A stretch of DNA of 64,000 nucleotides from a virus (IMGVR_UViG_3300011118_000005:1-64000), one strand, 5' to 3'. Positions 26,919-36,118 are shown, numbered from the stretch's first letter. The notes: generated by a model not told the origin, from the sequence alone. Program-made: numbers and translations.

Positions 26919-27211
26919 TACTTATACCTTTCGACCAGGATGCGACTCAAGGTACAAATGGCAAACAATGACATTTGCCTCATGATGTTAATGTCAACCT
27001 CGACAGTCTTCTCCTCTTTCTCAGGATCGGTCTTCATCATTGTTGCATAAGCCTCCAGGATGCTCTCAAGCTGTCCCGAATCCAGATCTTTCACGTAGGA
27101 CTTGGCCGACTTATTCATGTCAATCCCTAGCTTGTAGAAGGCGTCCCGCCTTGCTTTCTTCTGTTGCCTCACATTCAATTTATTCTTCGCTACTGGAATC
27201 GGCTGATTCAT
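26918..27211 (-). CDS. Hypothetical helical protein
   Basis: A 97-residue protein, basic at the N-terminus (KNKLNVRQQKKARRDAFYKL) and helical. It overlaps the upstream gene by 32 bases. No family was recognised. Confidence 0.5.
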   Translation of the reverse strand: MNQPIPVAKNKLNVRQQKKARRDAFYKLGIDMNKSAKSYVKDLDSGQLESILEAYATMMKTDPEKEEKTVEVDINIMRQMSLFAICTLSRILVERYK

Positions 27212-27428
27212 CGGATACCTTTCTGGTTACAATATGAAGTTCGGCAGCCCAATCGCCGGGCTCAATCGAACAGTCTGCATCATAAAATGAAATCACAAAT
27301 GTGGCGCTCGGCAACCCCCTCTGCTCTGCGTCATTTGAACAGGCATTGGCCAAATCAACAAGACCTTGCCTAATGGATTCATTGTCGCCAAAAGCCATGA
27401 TTCTGTCTACACAATCTTGATGGATCAA
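27180..27428 (-). CDS. Hypothetical acidic protein
   Basis: An 82-residue protein with an acidic Ser-rich tail (DESADSSSEE). It is coupled to the acetyltransferase gene by ATGA. No family was recognised. Confidence 0.5.
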   Translation of the reverse strand: MIHQDCVDRIMAFGDNESIRQGLVDLANACSNDAEQRGLPSATFVISFYDADCSIEPGDWAAELHIVTRKVSDESADSSSEE

Positions 27429-27913
27429 AATACACTCCTTTCAAACACGTATGCGTCCACAGATTCTCCATACATGATGCCGTAGTTGTTAATAACCTCT
27501 CCAGTCGGATTAAACCCGACCTTATTCAGGAATCCAACCACATTGTCAGGATCATCTGGGATGCAATGTAATTCTGGCACACTAATCTGAATCTTGTTTG
27601 CCTTTTGACGGCGAGCGTCTTGAACACAACTGTCTATCAAAATCCTGGCCAATCCTTTGCGCCGATAGTGTGGCAAAATACCTAGACGAAGAAATTTGAC
27701 AATTTGATCATTTATATGTTGCCACATTGCAAAACCAACAGGCTTTCGGGCCAACTCCATTACCACCACTCTAGGCTCTCTGCTGCGCCCTGAACCGTTC
27801 ACCAGAGCCTGCCAATTCTCAATCGATAGAGGATAATTGTACGTCTTGATATCGAGAGCCACCAAAGTGTTAATATCAGTTGGTCTAGATAACCTTATGA
27901 GGGGCTCGTTCAT
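27425..27913 (-). CDS. GNAT-family N-acetyltransferase
   Basis: A 162-residue protein of GNAT layout. The strand before motif A (IVKFLRLGILPHYRR) leads into YRRKGLARILIDSCV, the R/Q-x-x-G-x-G/A acetyl-CoA pyrophosphate loop, and a later FLNKVGFNPTGEV matches motif B (F-Y-x-x-x-G-F). It resembles RimI-type protein acetyltransferases, but the substrate is unknown. Confidence 0.75.
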   Translation of the reverse strand: MNEPLIRLSRPTDINTLVALDIKTYNYPLSIENWQALVNGSGRSREPRVVVMELARKPVGFAMWQHINDQIVKFLRLGILPHYRRKGLARILIDSCVQDARRQKANKIQISVPELHCIPDDPDNVVGFLNKVGFNPTGEVINNYGIMYGESVDAYVFERSVF

Positions 27914-28890
27914 TTGAATTTATATCCTTCCTCTCTAGCAGACCTAAGTGCCGGATGCAGATCGATGGGCATCCGTGCCTGTCTGTCTAGCAACTCGCAT
28001 AATTCATCAGACTCCTCCCGAGTCATGTCATCAAAGATGTGACCACTTTTTATTGTAGCCCAACAGGTTGTGATTCTGGTCAACAAGGAATCCTGGTAGG
28101 CTTCGCTGACGCGATTCATGTGTGTGGCAAATTTGGCGCGGGGCAGGTCGCGAGTTTTTACAGGTCGGCAAGCAATCTGCTCCATCCGCACAACAAAGTT
28201 CTCAGAGCCAACAGGCTCTCCCAGAAGCCAAGCATAAATAGCCAACTGGTCGGCCCAGTAGTCACACTTCTCTTCAAGATACAAATCCTCCACCATAACA
28301 TCCTTGTAGGCATCGCCACGGTAATTCTTGTACGGCTTCCCATTGGTAGTTGAATTATAAATATCCCTGGCAATCTGGTATCCTTTGAACGGAGAGGCTC
28401 CATATTTTGAAGTAGACCCATTGACCTTCCAGTCAGTGACTACATGCACTTCTTGCTTGGTGATGTACCGAAGGTCAGGCTTGCCGAGCATAGGTACTCC
28501 CTCGATTTCTCCTTCGACTGTGAACTCCATTTCAGGGGCATAAGGACTCCTGGATATGTCTGCAAGGAGGGCACCGTAACTTCCACACTCGACGTATTGC
28601 TGGAAGAGATCCTCACCTCGTTCCCTGGCAATGTCTCGAACAAATTCTTCGACTTGGGACTCGAATATAGTTTCGCGATCATACATTGTTCCTTTCGTGG
28701 CCTCAGCACCAAAAATATCTGAATGAATTTGATGCTTAACAAAACCATCAAAGGCCGAACCTACAGCCATGAATGTTTCTTGTGGCGGTCTCTGCGTCTT
28801 AACGTCACACAGATATCGCTCATAAAATTCTCGACGATTTTTCTCAAACTTGGCCAAGCTAGATGGCGATAAGTATTTGGGTGTTCTCAT
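27910..28890 (-). CDS. PD-(D/E)XK nuclease, Cas4/RecB-like
   Basis: A 326-residue protein. It begins YLSPSSLAKFE..R.EFYERYL, as in RecB/AddB/Cas4-type nucleases. It has the metal site G-K-P-D-L-R (near 137) with D-W-K in VVTDWKVNG (near 154) and the Q-x-x-x-Y motif in ADQLAIYAWLLGE (near 215). No C-terminal iron-sulfur Cys cluster is seen, unlike typical Cas4. It is probably a 5'-3' exonuclease for recombination or host DNA degradation. Confidence 0.78.
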   Translation of the reverse strand: MRTPKYLSPSSLAKFEKNRREFYERYLCDVKTQRPPQETFMAVGSAFDGFVKHQIHSDIFGAEATKGTMYDRETIFESQVEEFVRDIARERGEDLFQQYVECGSYGALLADISRSPYAPEMEFTVEGEIEGVPMLGKPDLRYITKQEVHVVTDWKVNGSTSKYGASPFKGYQIARDIYNSTTNGKPYKNYRGDAYKDVMVEDLYLEEKCDYWADQLAIYAWLLGEPVGSENFVVRMEQIACRPVKTRDLPRAKFATHMNRVSEAYQDSLLTRITTCWATIKSGHIFDDMTREESDELCELLDRQARMPIDLHPALRSAREEGYKFK

Positions 28891-29339
28891 TATTTTCTCC
28901 TTTTAACCAAGTCGACCATAACATCTAATGAAAATCGATAACCAGGAAGTGCTGCGTCATAGTGACAACTATATCTAACAGGCAGGATTTCATGAAATAC
29001 TTTTTGTATACGCATACGGCCAACTGCCTCAAAATTATATGAAACAATAAAATCACAATTGTTCATAAATTCAGCTAGCTGACGTAATGCAGGTAATATA
29101 TATTCTTCATAGAAGATATAGTATCCGTCTTCTCTTTTTACCAGAGCTTGGCTATCATGCTCTGACAAACCCCATTGACAATACAAATGATCTCCAGGCT
29201 TTTCGCTATCAGAAAACATCTTTTTTTGAGTCTCTTCAGGACACCTGATCACTGGCACCTTAACCAGCTTCAAAAGTTCATCGGCCAAATTCAATCTCAT
29301 ACCATCTAATGCCAAAAAATCAGTCACTTTAATCCTCAA
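28890..29339 (-). CDS. Hypothetical protein
   Basis: A 149-residue protein with mixed alpha/beta prediction and three Cys. It is placed between a nuclease and a sulfotransferase and overlaps both. No family was recognised. Confidence 0.5.
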   Translation of the reverse strand: MRIKVTDFLALDGMRLNLADELLKLVKVPVIRCPEETQKKMFSDSEKPGDHLYCQWGLSEHDSQALVKREDGYYIFYEEYILPALRQLAEFMNNCDFIVSYNFEAVGRMRIQKVFHEILPVRYSCHYDAALPGYRFSLDVMVDLVKRRK

Positions 29340-30003
29340 ATTGGTAACCAGTCAGTTCTAGATCCTTACCCCACCGATCCTCAACTAATTTTTGATTCCC
29401 AGGACTATAATATTCCCTGTAATCTTGGGATCTATTCGACTTGCCGACATGCTCTAGTTCTGTTACTTCCATTCCTAATTCGTCTTGGAGAATAGGAATC
29501 ACAGAACCAATGACTTCAAAAGGAATTGTATAATTGGAATAAGGGACGCCAAAATGGTATAGTTCAGGGTCAAGATATTGGTGGCCACGGCACATAATTT
29601 TATTGAGCCACCTACCAAAATCTTTTTGTGATACAGCGGTCTCCGTGAGTCCCTCTGCCTCGGAATTATATGCTGACGGCATAGCTCTAGCATACCATGA
29701 AACCAAAACATCAAACATATTACGTTTGACACAGGAGACCATTCCACCATACTCCAAAAACATCTCACACACTTCAACATCCATGTCATGATGCCCGCCC
29801 AGCATCAAAGTGCCACCTTTGTGTAAAGCCTGAGAGACCGCCCTGGAAGCCGTTCGAGGGTGTGCAAGAAAGACAAAACCACCTTTGCCATTCTCCCGCA
29901 AAAGATCCTCATTTCTCTCTGCCCATCTTTTCCATTGGCTTGGGCCTATCACACCCGGCTTCACCGGTCCTTGAGGCAAATGTTTTCCGTAGATATACAT
30001 CAA
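29329..30003 (-). CDS. Sulfotransferase-like protein 2
   Basis: A 224-residue paralogue of 7830-8369: FVFLAHPRTASRAVSQAL supplies the phosphosulfate loop, CVKRNMFDVLVSWYA the 3'-phosphate strand (R-N-x-x-D), and QDYREYYSPGNQKLVEDRW ... LTGYQFE the C-terminal helix. It has an N-terminal extension of about 40 residues absent from the first copy. Two such enzymes in one phage suggest that sulfation matters to it, perhaps of a surface glycan. Confidence 0.75.
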   Translation of the reverse strand: MMYIYGKHLPQGPVKPGVIGPSQWKRWAERNEDLLRENGKGGFVFLAHPRTASRAVSQALHKGGTLMLGGHHDMDVEVCEMFLEYGGMVSCVKRNMFDVLVSWYARAMPSAYNSEAEGLTETAVSQKDFGRWLNKIMCRGHQYLDPELYHFGVPYSNYTIPFEVIGSVIPILQDELGMEVTELEHVGKSNRSQDYREYYSPGNQKLVEDRWGKDLELTGYQFED

Positions 30004-30680
30004 AGATCTCCAAACACAGCAGGTAATTTCTCACAGAGCCTGTCATACAGGCTGCCAAAGATTCCACGAATCTCCCATTGCGCGTGAGGGTTCAAAGCAC
30101 GCTCTTGAAATATGTGCCGCCACATACGCAAGTTTGCAGTCATGACAATCTCAGTCTTGCTCGCATTTGGCAGAACGAATCTGGCATCCTCTGGCTTTAC
30201 TTTACGCAGAATCAATTCTAGGTACTGCCTATAAGCAGTATCCATTGCCCACAACCAAGCCTGTTGCTCCGGAACCATTGTTATCGAGCATTGGTCTTTA
30301 TTGCATCGGTACAGATTGGTATAAACATATTCTCCAGGCTCAAAACCTATACTAGGTGGACAAATTACTTTGAAGCTATCCTTTTTTCCGTAATTGCAAT
30401 ACCGCTGACTCTCCTGGCTGTAAGAGGCCAGACGATGCCTTACGATCTGATGCGAGCAAGCCCTGCTGCACACAATCCGGACGCTAATGCTCTCATGCTC
30501 CAAGACCGAAACATGGTTGTTTCGACAGATCATACGCACAAACTTGTCGGCAGACTCATCTGTGATTCGTTCCTCACTTTTGTAACAAGTGCGACCTGCC
30601 AATTCCAATCGGCGTGTTATCTCATCGAAGTAAGGACCATCATCGATCCAAGACCATCCAGGCTCTACGATTGTGATCAT
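30000..30680 (-). CDS. thyX: FAD-dependent thymidylate synthase ThyX
   Basis: A 226-residue protein with the ThyX signature R-H-R-x-x-S-x-x-x-x-S-x-R (RHRLASYSQESQR). Supporting segments are HVSVLEHESISVRIVCSRAC and NLRMWRHIFQERALNPHAQWEIR. It makes dTMP from dUMP using FAD/NADPH and methylene-THF. The start at 30680 is chosen for GGGAG and for the ATGA overlap with dut. It is adjacent to dut and the ribonucleotide reductase, forming a DNA-precursor operon. Confidence 0.93.
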   Translation of the reverse strand: MITIVEPGWSWIDDGPYFDEITRRLELAGRTCYKSEERITDESADKFVRMICRNNHVSVLEHESISVRIVCSRACSHQIVRHRLASYSQESQRYCNYGKKDSFKVICPPSIGFEPGEYVYTNLYRCNKDQCSITMVPEQQAWLWAMDTAYRQYLELILRKVKPEDARFVLPNASKTEIVMTANLRMWRHIFQERALNPHAQWEIRGIFGSLYDRLCEKLPAVFGDL

Positions 30681-31285
30681 TTTCCGGTGCTCCCAAAGCC
30701 GCCTTCTCCTCTCGCCGTTGCCTCCAAGTCGGACACTTCGGCTACAGGGAAATTGGCACAAGGTGTGATGATGACCTGAGCTACACGGTTTCCTTTTTTG
30801 ATACAATAAAAATTGTTTTCAGTATTGTGGAGCAACACTTTCCATTCTCCACGATAATCGGAATCAATGACTCCACCGAGCACAGTGAGGCCATAATCAC
30901 AGGCCAAGCCGGATCGGTCGGCAATGCGACCATAGTAGCCCTTGGGAATGGCAGCTTTGATATCCAATGGAATCACGCCTACTTCTCCGGATCGGATATA
31001 TACCTCCTCAGCAGCATACAAGTCATATCCTGCTGCTTCACCACTTCCCTTGGTTGGCAGGGTTCCGTTGCAGCCGACTTCGACTGAAAATAGCGGAATT
31101 GATTCGAGCAAATTAGGATGGACTTCTCCAACAGTCTCGGTCCACTTTCTCACGAGTTCTTCACGGTCATGTTTCTTCGACAATTCTTCCTCTTCATACT
31201 CCTTCAACAATCCTTTTGTATTCTTTCGTAGCTCACGACGTAACTCTCTGGCGATTTGTACTCCAATTGTTTCTTTAGTCTCCAC
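30677..31285 (-). CDS. dut: dUTPase (trimeric type) with N-terminal extension
   Basis: A 202-residue protein. All five motifs are present: AAGYDLYAAEE, DRSGLA, GGVIDSDYRGEW, GNRVAQVII and the P-loop-like RGEGGFGSTGK at the end. About 70 charged helical residues precede the catalytic domain, which is longer than usual (about 140-150 residues). It converts dUTP to dUMP, feeding ThyX next door. Confidence 0.93.
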   Translation of the reverse strand: METKETIGVQIARELRRELRKNTKGLLKEYEEEELSKKHDREELVRKWTETVGEVHPNLLESIPLFSVEVGCNGTLPTKGSGEAAGYDLYAAEEVYIRSGEVGVIPLDIKAAIPKGYYGRIADRSGLACDYGLTVLGGVIDSDYRGEWKVLLHNTENNFYCIKKGNRVAQVIITPCANFPVAEVSDLEATARGEGGFGSTGK

Positions 31286-32924
31286 AAGATCCTCCCTTAG
31301 TTATGTCGCACACATCTGTGGTCTGTTCGACCATTTCGGTGCCGGTTGCTTTGACAGCTTCATCGTAGGACACAGGAGTCAGAGGCTGCCCGTCTCTGGC
31401 CCCGTCAGGGTAACATGTGATTCCACGGAGCCCAGGAAGATACTTAATCAGCATATCCCCGAAGGCCCGTACTGTACCATCATTATTGTGTTCAGATCCC
31501 CAGTGTGGTAGATTAACAGTTGAACTGATTCCATGGTCCACCACTTGCTGAATCCAATGCTGGAAGTTCACTCGTCGTTCCACATCCGCAGACAAATCAA
31601 AGGCATCCTCGATAGCATCTGGCCTCACCCCATTATCAATCAATCGCTTGGCAGTTGGATCTATCACATACTGGTAATGCCAAGTTGTGTGCTTCAAATA
31701 TCGTCTCTTATAAGCCACACAAAAGACAGGCTCAATGCCGCCAGTTGTCTCCGCTATAATAGAAATAGTGCCAGTTGGTGCAATAGCTCTGGTCTTTTTT
31801 GGGCGTGAGATTTCATATTCATCGGCCAACCGATGAGCAATTTTAGTGGCCTTCTTATATTCTTTGAGCCACTGCCATAATTCATCATCTGGCGCATAAG
31901 GCTTGCCTCGCTTCAGCAGCCACTCGTGTACTCCCATTAGGCCCAAACCGAGGCGACGATTCTTAGTTCTAATTTTGTCTACCTGAGAGTAAGGCACGTC
32001 GGAGTACATGGTGCCAGCCAACAGGTAATTTACCCCTAGCTCAACCAGATCCTTGAACTCCTCAAGAGTATCGATACGTGCCAGATTCAGGGAACCTAGA
32101 TTGCAAATATCGTCTTCATGCGACGAAGTGACTTCGGTACAGGCGTTCCGATAAACCTCATTAGATTCTCTGCCACAGTTGACAGAGAACCCAGGTTCCC
32201 CGGTTACCACCATCTGTTTGATGGTATCCCAGTACACAATATTAGCTAAAGAATATTGTGGATGCTTTTCGTCAGCATACGCCGAAAAGAAATCATCATT
32301 TAATCCTGTCGATATATTTGTGTAATCCAGTGTGGCTGGAAAATTGAAATCCTCTTTCTTTAGCGCCCTAACGGCATCAGACCAATCCTTGATATGTATG
32401 AACTTATGTATATCAGGGTGATTCCACCTGAGACCAGCCCAAATAGCTGAGCGGCGACTGCCGCCTTGCATAATCCCTCTGCCGCACTCATTAAGCATTT
32501 GCATCAAGGCAATGGGTCCGGTAGCCTTACCGCCTGTTTTGCGGATAATAGAACCTTCTGCGCGGATATCACTATACTCCACGCCAATTCCCGCACCCGT
32601 CATTAAAGCCATAGAACTTTTTTGGAGGAGATCTGACCACCCCTCCCTGGAGTCGTGCGCGCCCAGGAGAAGGCAATTCTGTACCTGATGATACTGGCGT
32701 CCGCTTGCATACAGGTAACGTCCTCCAGGAAGGAATTTCTTCTGCGAGATAGCTCGGCAGGTATCCTGCGCTATCTTGTTCCTCATTGTAATACCGATGG
32801 CTCTTAACGGGTGTTTGGTAGCTCTGTAGGCGATGTTCTCCCACGTCTCTTTTTCTCCTTCTTCAAGTTTATGTGCATACTTGTGTTGCATTATCTTCAA
32901 TGCAAACTCTGACATTTCACACAT
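31275..32924 (-). CDS. nrdJ: Adenosylcobalamin-dependent (class II) ribonucleotide reductase
   Basis: A 549-residue protein. The substrate-site segment CNLGSLNLARI (N-x-C), TGPIALMQMLNECGRGIMQGG, the P-T-G-T-I-S loop (APTGTISIIAETTGGIEPVF) and the C-terminal redox pair CDITKGGSC are class II features. No small subunit is nearby. It is compact for the class, and an N-terminal ATP cone is missing. It overlaps dut by 11 bases. A host supply of vitamin B12 is implied. Confidence 0.88.
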   Translation of the reverse strand: MCEMSEFALKIMQHKYAHKLEEGEKETWENIAYRATKHPLRAIGITMRNKIAQDTCRAISQKKFLPGGRYLYASGRQYHQVQNCLLLGAHDSREGWSDLLQKSSMALMTGAGIGVEYSDIRAEGSIIRKTGGKATGPIALMQMLNECGRGIMQGGSRRSAIWAGLRWNHPDIHKFIHIKDWSDAVRALKKEDFNFPATLDYTNISTGLNDDFFSAYADEKHPQYSLANIVYWDTIKQMVVTGEPGFSVNCGRESNEVYRNACTEVTSSHEDDICNLGSLNLARIDTLEEFKDLVELGVNYLLAGTMYSDVPYSQVDKIRTKNRRLGLGLMGVHEWLLKRGKPYAPDDELWQWLKEYKKATKIAHRLADEYEISRPKKTRAIAPTGTISIIAETTGGIEPVFCVAYKRRYLKHTTWHYQYVIDPTAKRLIDNGVRPDAIEDAFDLSADVERRVNFQHWIQQVVDHGISSTVNLPHWGSEHNNDGTVRAFGDMLIKYLPGLRGITCYPDGARDGQPLTPVSYDEAVKATGTEMVEQTTDVCDITKGGSCGD

Positions 32925-33140
32925 TTATTTATTCCTTATCCTAATATGATGAACCATGAGGATGGCACAAGAAAGGAAGGACTCATCTTTGTCCTGCCAT
33001 TTATTGTCTCTCCACCATAGACTAGGCTCTGTTTCAATGATGAGAGTGCGTACCCACTCTTTTCGGTTTCCTCCCTTTGGCCTCAGTGAGACAGTAATTA
33101 ACCATCGAGGAGGGTCATAGTCATAATCGCGAAGTGGCAT
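32925..33140 (-). CDS. Hypothetical protein
   Basis: A 71-residue protein starting MPLRDYDYDPPRWLITVSLR. GGAGGTTGAA precedes the chosen ATG. Predicted beta then helix. No family was recognised. Confidence 0.5.
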   Translation of the reverse strand: MPLRDYDYDPPRWLITVSLRPKGGNRKEWVRTLIIETEPSLWWRDNKWQDKDESFLSCAILMVHHIRIRNK

Positions 33141-33141
33141 T

Positions 33142-33294
33142 TCAACCTCCAAAGAAAACAGACCAAGCCCAACAATAGGCAGAATACCATGCGGCTAGGA
33201 ATATGAATACGATAGACACATAAAAAGTCAACGTAAGAAAGAAGCACGTAATGCTTATCCACTCTTTCATCTCTTTCAATAGTTCCTTTATCAT
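33142..33294 (-). CDS. Small membrane protein
   Basis: A 50-residue protein: a short charged start (MIKELLKEMKEW) then a long hydrophobic segment ending WSVFFGG. AGGGGAACTG precedes the ATG. A different frame through the same bases is less well supported. Confidence 0.55.
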   Translation of the reverse strand: MIKELLKEMKEWISITCFFLTLTFYVSIVFIFLAAWYSAYCWAWSVFFGG

Positions 33295-33302
33295 CAGTTC
33301 CC

Positions 33303-33374
33303 CTATATATCCATGAACAATACAAAGCACACGACAACAACCAACGCGACCACTACTAATATTGAAAACGCCAT
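33303..33374 (-). CDS. 23-residue membrane peptide
   Basis: A minute gene: one hydrophobic helix (MAFSILVVVALVVVVCFVLF). It starts two bases after the ligase stop (TGATAATG), so it would be translated by re-initiation, and it ends eight bases before the ribosome site of the next small membrane gene. Confidence 0.4.
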   Translation of the reverse strand: MAFSILVVVALVVVVCFVLFMDI

Positions 33375-33376
33375 TA

Positions 33377-34465
33377 TCAGTTACTCTTTCTGTTATATCG
33401 AGCGTCTTTAGGAATCCCTGAGTCACTCAATTCCCGATATGTAAACGTCACACAATCTCCTAGCTTGAACAATTTACCCTCGACGCCCTCCGGCATAATC
33501 TGCCCTGGATTCTTAGCAGCATGGTCCGATGCCATGACACTACTAAACTCTCTTTCATCGTTAGTGAGCCCAGCCAATTCGAGCCTCTTGCCCTTATAGT
33601 TCAGCACTAAGGCACCGATCATGCCTAGCAACTTGCTCCCCTTATCTGTCTCAGCACCAGAAGTGAATCCCACAATAATACCCTCATCATCCAGGGCTCC
33701 TTTGACCTTGAGCCCGGAATAATTTCTCTGGGGCTCCCACTTGCTGCTCGGATCTCGAAGAAATAATCCCTCCCCGCCTTCGAGGATGACTTTCTCTTTG
33801 CGTCCCAATATCACAGCCAAGGCATCATCATTATCCTCTGGAAGTTTTGTCTGGTGGATTAGAAATGTCGTCTCATTGAAGTTGTCAACCCATTCGTTTA
33901 AGTTGGCCAACTCCACGGCAAACGTGGGACCCCCAGTCAGCGTGAACCAATCTTCCTTTTGCCCTATATCCAAATCGTCCAGCCATTGCACAACGCCACG
34001 AACATCTGTCAATTGTTGACTATTCTTTATTTCGCCATCTTGCGCAAACGACTTGAAGTCTGGCGTGCCAAAAATCCCATAGCGGATATTTTCCCATTCG
34101 GAATCTACTGGCACCTTCTTCTTAATGATGCTCATAACCTTCTGAAAATTGCCGCGACCGGCCCAGAGTTCTCCATCTAGAGGAGTACATGGAAGAGTAT
34201 TCAGGAACCAATCTGGAGCCATAATAGGATTACCGTAGCGGCTCCAGAGGCCGGTTGCAACTGGTTTAATTCGCTTCTTAGGCTGACCATTCTTTGGATT
34301 CAGGAGTCCAGCCCAAGGCACTTTGTGGGTCAAAAGTTCGCGAGTCAACCCACCATCCCAAAAGCACCTGCCACCATCTAGCTTTTCACTCATATACCAG
34401 CCACTTATTTGATGCTTCTCAGGATCAAATTTTTGGCTCAACATTAGCAATGTTCTTCGGGCCAT
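33377..34465 (-). CDS. ATP-dependent DNA ligase
   Basis: A 362-residue protein. Motif I is E-K28-L-D-G-G-R, followed by motif III LDGELWAGRG, motif IV GEGLFLRDP and motif V LKVKG, then an OB-fold domain (about 265-362). This is a minimal two-domain phage ligase. It seals nicks in replication and repair, and it lies in the replication region with polymerase, helicase and exonuclease. Confidence 0.88.
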   Translation of the reverse strand: MARRTLLMLSQKFDPEKHQISGWYMSEKLDGGRCFWDGGLTRELLTHKVPWAGLLNPKNGQPKKRIKPVATGLWSRYGNPIMAPDWFLNTLPCTPLDGELWAGRGNFQKVMSIIKKKVPVDSEWENIRYGIFGTPDFKSFAQDGEIKNSQQLTDVRGVVQWLDDLDIGQKEDWFTLTGGPTFAVELANLNEWVDNFNETTFLIHQTKLPEDNDDALAVILGRKEKVILEGGEGLFLRDPSSKWEPQRNYSGLKVKGALDDEGIIVGFTSGAETDKGSKLLGMIGALVLNYKGKRLELAGLTNDEREFSSVMASDHAAKNPGQIMPEGVEGKLFKLGDCVTFTYRELSDSGIPKDARYNRKSN

Positions 34466-34738
34466 TTAATTTTCCTTTTTCTTGGTAATGAAGAGTCTCG
34501 GTGCGTGCTTGCGTATTTTTGTCCTAGTGAGTATTTTCTCCAACTCATCAATGTACTTATTTTGACAGGAGATGATGTGCATATCGTGGGAGACCATTTT
34601 CTGTAGCTCACCAGACCACTCCTGCTCCAGCCGCAAATGTGACGCAGAGATCGTCCATGAGGCAATCAGAAACAATGAAAAAATACATTGTATGACAACC
34701 CAGAATCCAAGCGTGTCAAAACTCTTATCAAATCTCAT
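34466..34738 (-). CDS. N-terminally anchored membrane protein
   Basis: A 90-residue protein with one hydrophobic segment (about residues 10-30) and then a charged helical domain, probably a coiled coil. It is coupled to a second protein of the same layout (34735-34956). An overlapping frame is a shadow. Confidence 0.6.
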   Translation of the reverse strand: MRFDKSFDTLGFWVVIQCIFSLFLIASWTISASHLRLEQEWSGELQKMVSHDMHIISCQNKYIDELEKILTRTKIRKHAPRLFITKKKEN

Positions 34739-34956
34739 TTTTCAATCCTCATTGCAGGGGTTGGCAAGTGATTTTCCTCGATGTACTCCTCTAGGTATTC
34801 AATGTGGCTTTCAAGTTTCTCGATCTTAGCAGACACCTCAACGTAGCCAGAAAACATCATAGCAGCGCCAACGATAATCATAAATAAGGCAAACAGAAAG
34901 ACTGGAAAAGCATCACAAAAGATTCTGTGTAAAAAATTAGGAACGATGATTTTCAT
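34735..34956 (-). CDS. N-terminally anchored coiled-coil membrane protein
   Basis: A 73-residue protein with one hydrophobic segment (about residues 15-38) followed by a coiled coil (SAKIEKLESHIEYLEEYIEE). It pairs in layout with 34466-34738, so the two may form a complex. A spanin-like role is possible but lacks support. Confidence 0.6.
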   Translation of the reverse strand: MKIIVPNFLHRIFCDAFPVFLFALFMIIVGAAMMFSGYVEVSAKIEKLESHIEYLEEYIEENHLPTPAMRIEK

Positions 34957-35633
34957 ATTTCACCCAATATTTTTGAGACATTGTTGATGGCTTGAATCTC
35001 TTCTTCGGTCAAATCTTCTTCCTCCAGTCCGTGGTCGTTAGACATACACATGAGTATGACTGATCTAAAACTCTCCCTATCCTGGCGACTAAGAGATTCG
35101 AGATCATCTAGCATATCGACCCAATCTAGCTCATCGTCTATTCTGCCCATATCAAGATCTTCCCTAATGTTCTGCGCATAATTGTATTCAACTTCGCAGC
35201 CGCTGTCTGCCAGTCTATAATTGGTTGATCGGCTGGCCGAGAACATCGCCCGAGAATCATTCAGCATCTTTTCTATCTCAGAGCGGATTGCCCACCAAAG
35301 CGCTCCTTGAAAACTGGAAATCTCTGTGTCAATTTTCAATCTATTTACAACTTTGAGTGTAGCTACAAATCCTTCAGAGACCATATCTTCCTCAAACCTT
35401 TGAGTCTCAGGCCAGTTGGCCAGAAACCTGCCTACCAGTATACTCACAAAGTGCGAATAGCCCAAGACGATTTTGTCTTTGCCTTCTTGTCTGATCTCCT
35501 CGGTCCCTCCATAAAGCATCTTTTTTCTAGCGGCATCAAAATCTTCATTGGAAATACTTTTGCATCCGTTTAACAGCGGGTGGTCTACTTTGACGCATTT
35601 TTTCTGTATGTCTGATAGTCTTATTATTTTCAT
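34953..35633 (-). CDS. Sigma70-like factor, region 2-type
   Basis: A 226-residue protein. The stretch RFEEDMVSEGFVATLKVVNRL, then SSFQGALWWAIRSEIEKMLN, follows the sigma region 2 pattern (D-L-x-x-E-G-x-x-x-L-x-x-A-x-x-x-F ... W-W-I-R-x-x-I). The C-terminus is acidic and does not clearly show region 4. It may redirect host RNA polymerase to phage promoters. The start at the ATGA overlap (35633) is chosen over a longer in-frame extension. Confidence 0.5.
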   Translation of the reverse strand: MKIIRLSDIQKKCVKVDHPLLNGCKSISNEDFDAARKKMLYGGTEEIRQEGKDKIVLGYSHFVSILVGRFLANWPETQRFEEDMVSEGFVATLKVVNRLKIDTEISSFQGALWWAIRSEIEKMLNDSRAMFSASRSTNYRLADSGCEVEYNYAQNIREDLDMGRIDDELDWVDMLDDLESLSRQDRESFRSVILMCMSNDHGLEEEDLTEEEIQAINNVSKILGEI

Positions 35634-36118
35634 ATTTGGTGCATTTTCAGAAACTTTTTTATCACAAAATTGGGCGCAGGCACTAGACCTACCAAAGATC
35701 CCTCTGAGTTTCTGTGTAGCAATTCGTAGCTTCGTCCTGTACTTGGGTCGTGCGCCTTTCGGTTTAACCATGATATTGCGTGTGGGATTCCGTTTTGGTT
35801 TTTGCCTATCAATACACCATCCGCATCCATCAAATGACAAGCAAATCTGATATCAAGATTACGATAATACCGTTCAAAAGTTATGAGTGTCTGTTTATCA
35901 GTAATAGGATTCAAAGATGCCGGGTATAAATGAATCTCTGTGAAGGCATATTCTTCAGAAAAATATTCAATCAATTCTTGCGTATTAAATCCACGCTCGC
36001 TTCCATCATGCCCAAGCCATTCAATGGCCGATGCAGGATTAGTTTGTGTGGCATGACAAAAGGCATCAAGGACACAAGACTTCTCATTAAGTTTCGATAT
36101 TGGTACAATTGTCTCCAT
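35630..36118 (-). CDS. Papain-like cysteine peptidase-fold protein, predicted leaderless
   Basis: A 162-residue protein with C15 (SCVLDAFCHA), H113 (IPHAISWLN) and D124 (HDPS) in papain order, and R-G-F-N-T-Q-E-L between them. Activity is not certain. The TATAAT of the promoter at 36125-36153 lies six bases before the ATG, so the transcript would begin at the AUG without a ribosome site. Confidence 0.55.
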   Translation of the reverse strand: METIVPISKLNEKSCVLDAFCHATQTNPASAIEWLGHDGSERGFNTQELIEYFSEEYAFTEIHLYPASLNPITDKQTLITFERYYRNLDIRFACHLMDADGVLIGKNQNGIPHAISWLNRKAHDPSTGRSYELLHRNSEGSLVGLVPAPNFVIKKFLKMHQI

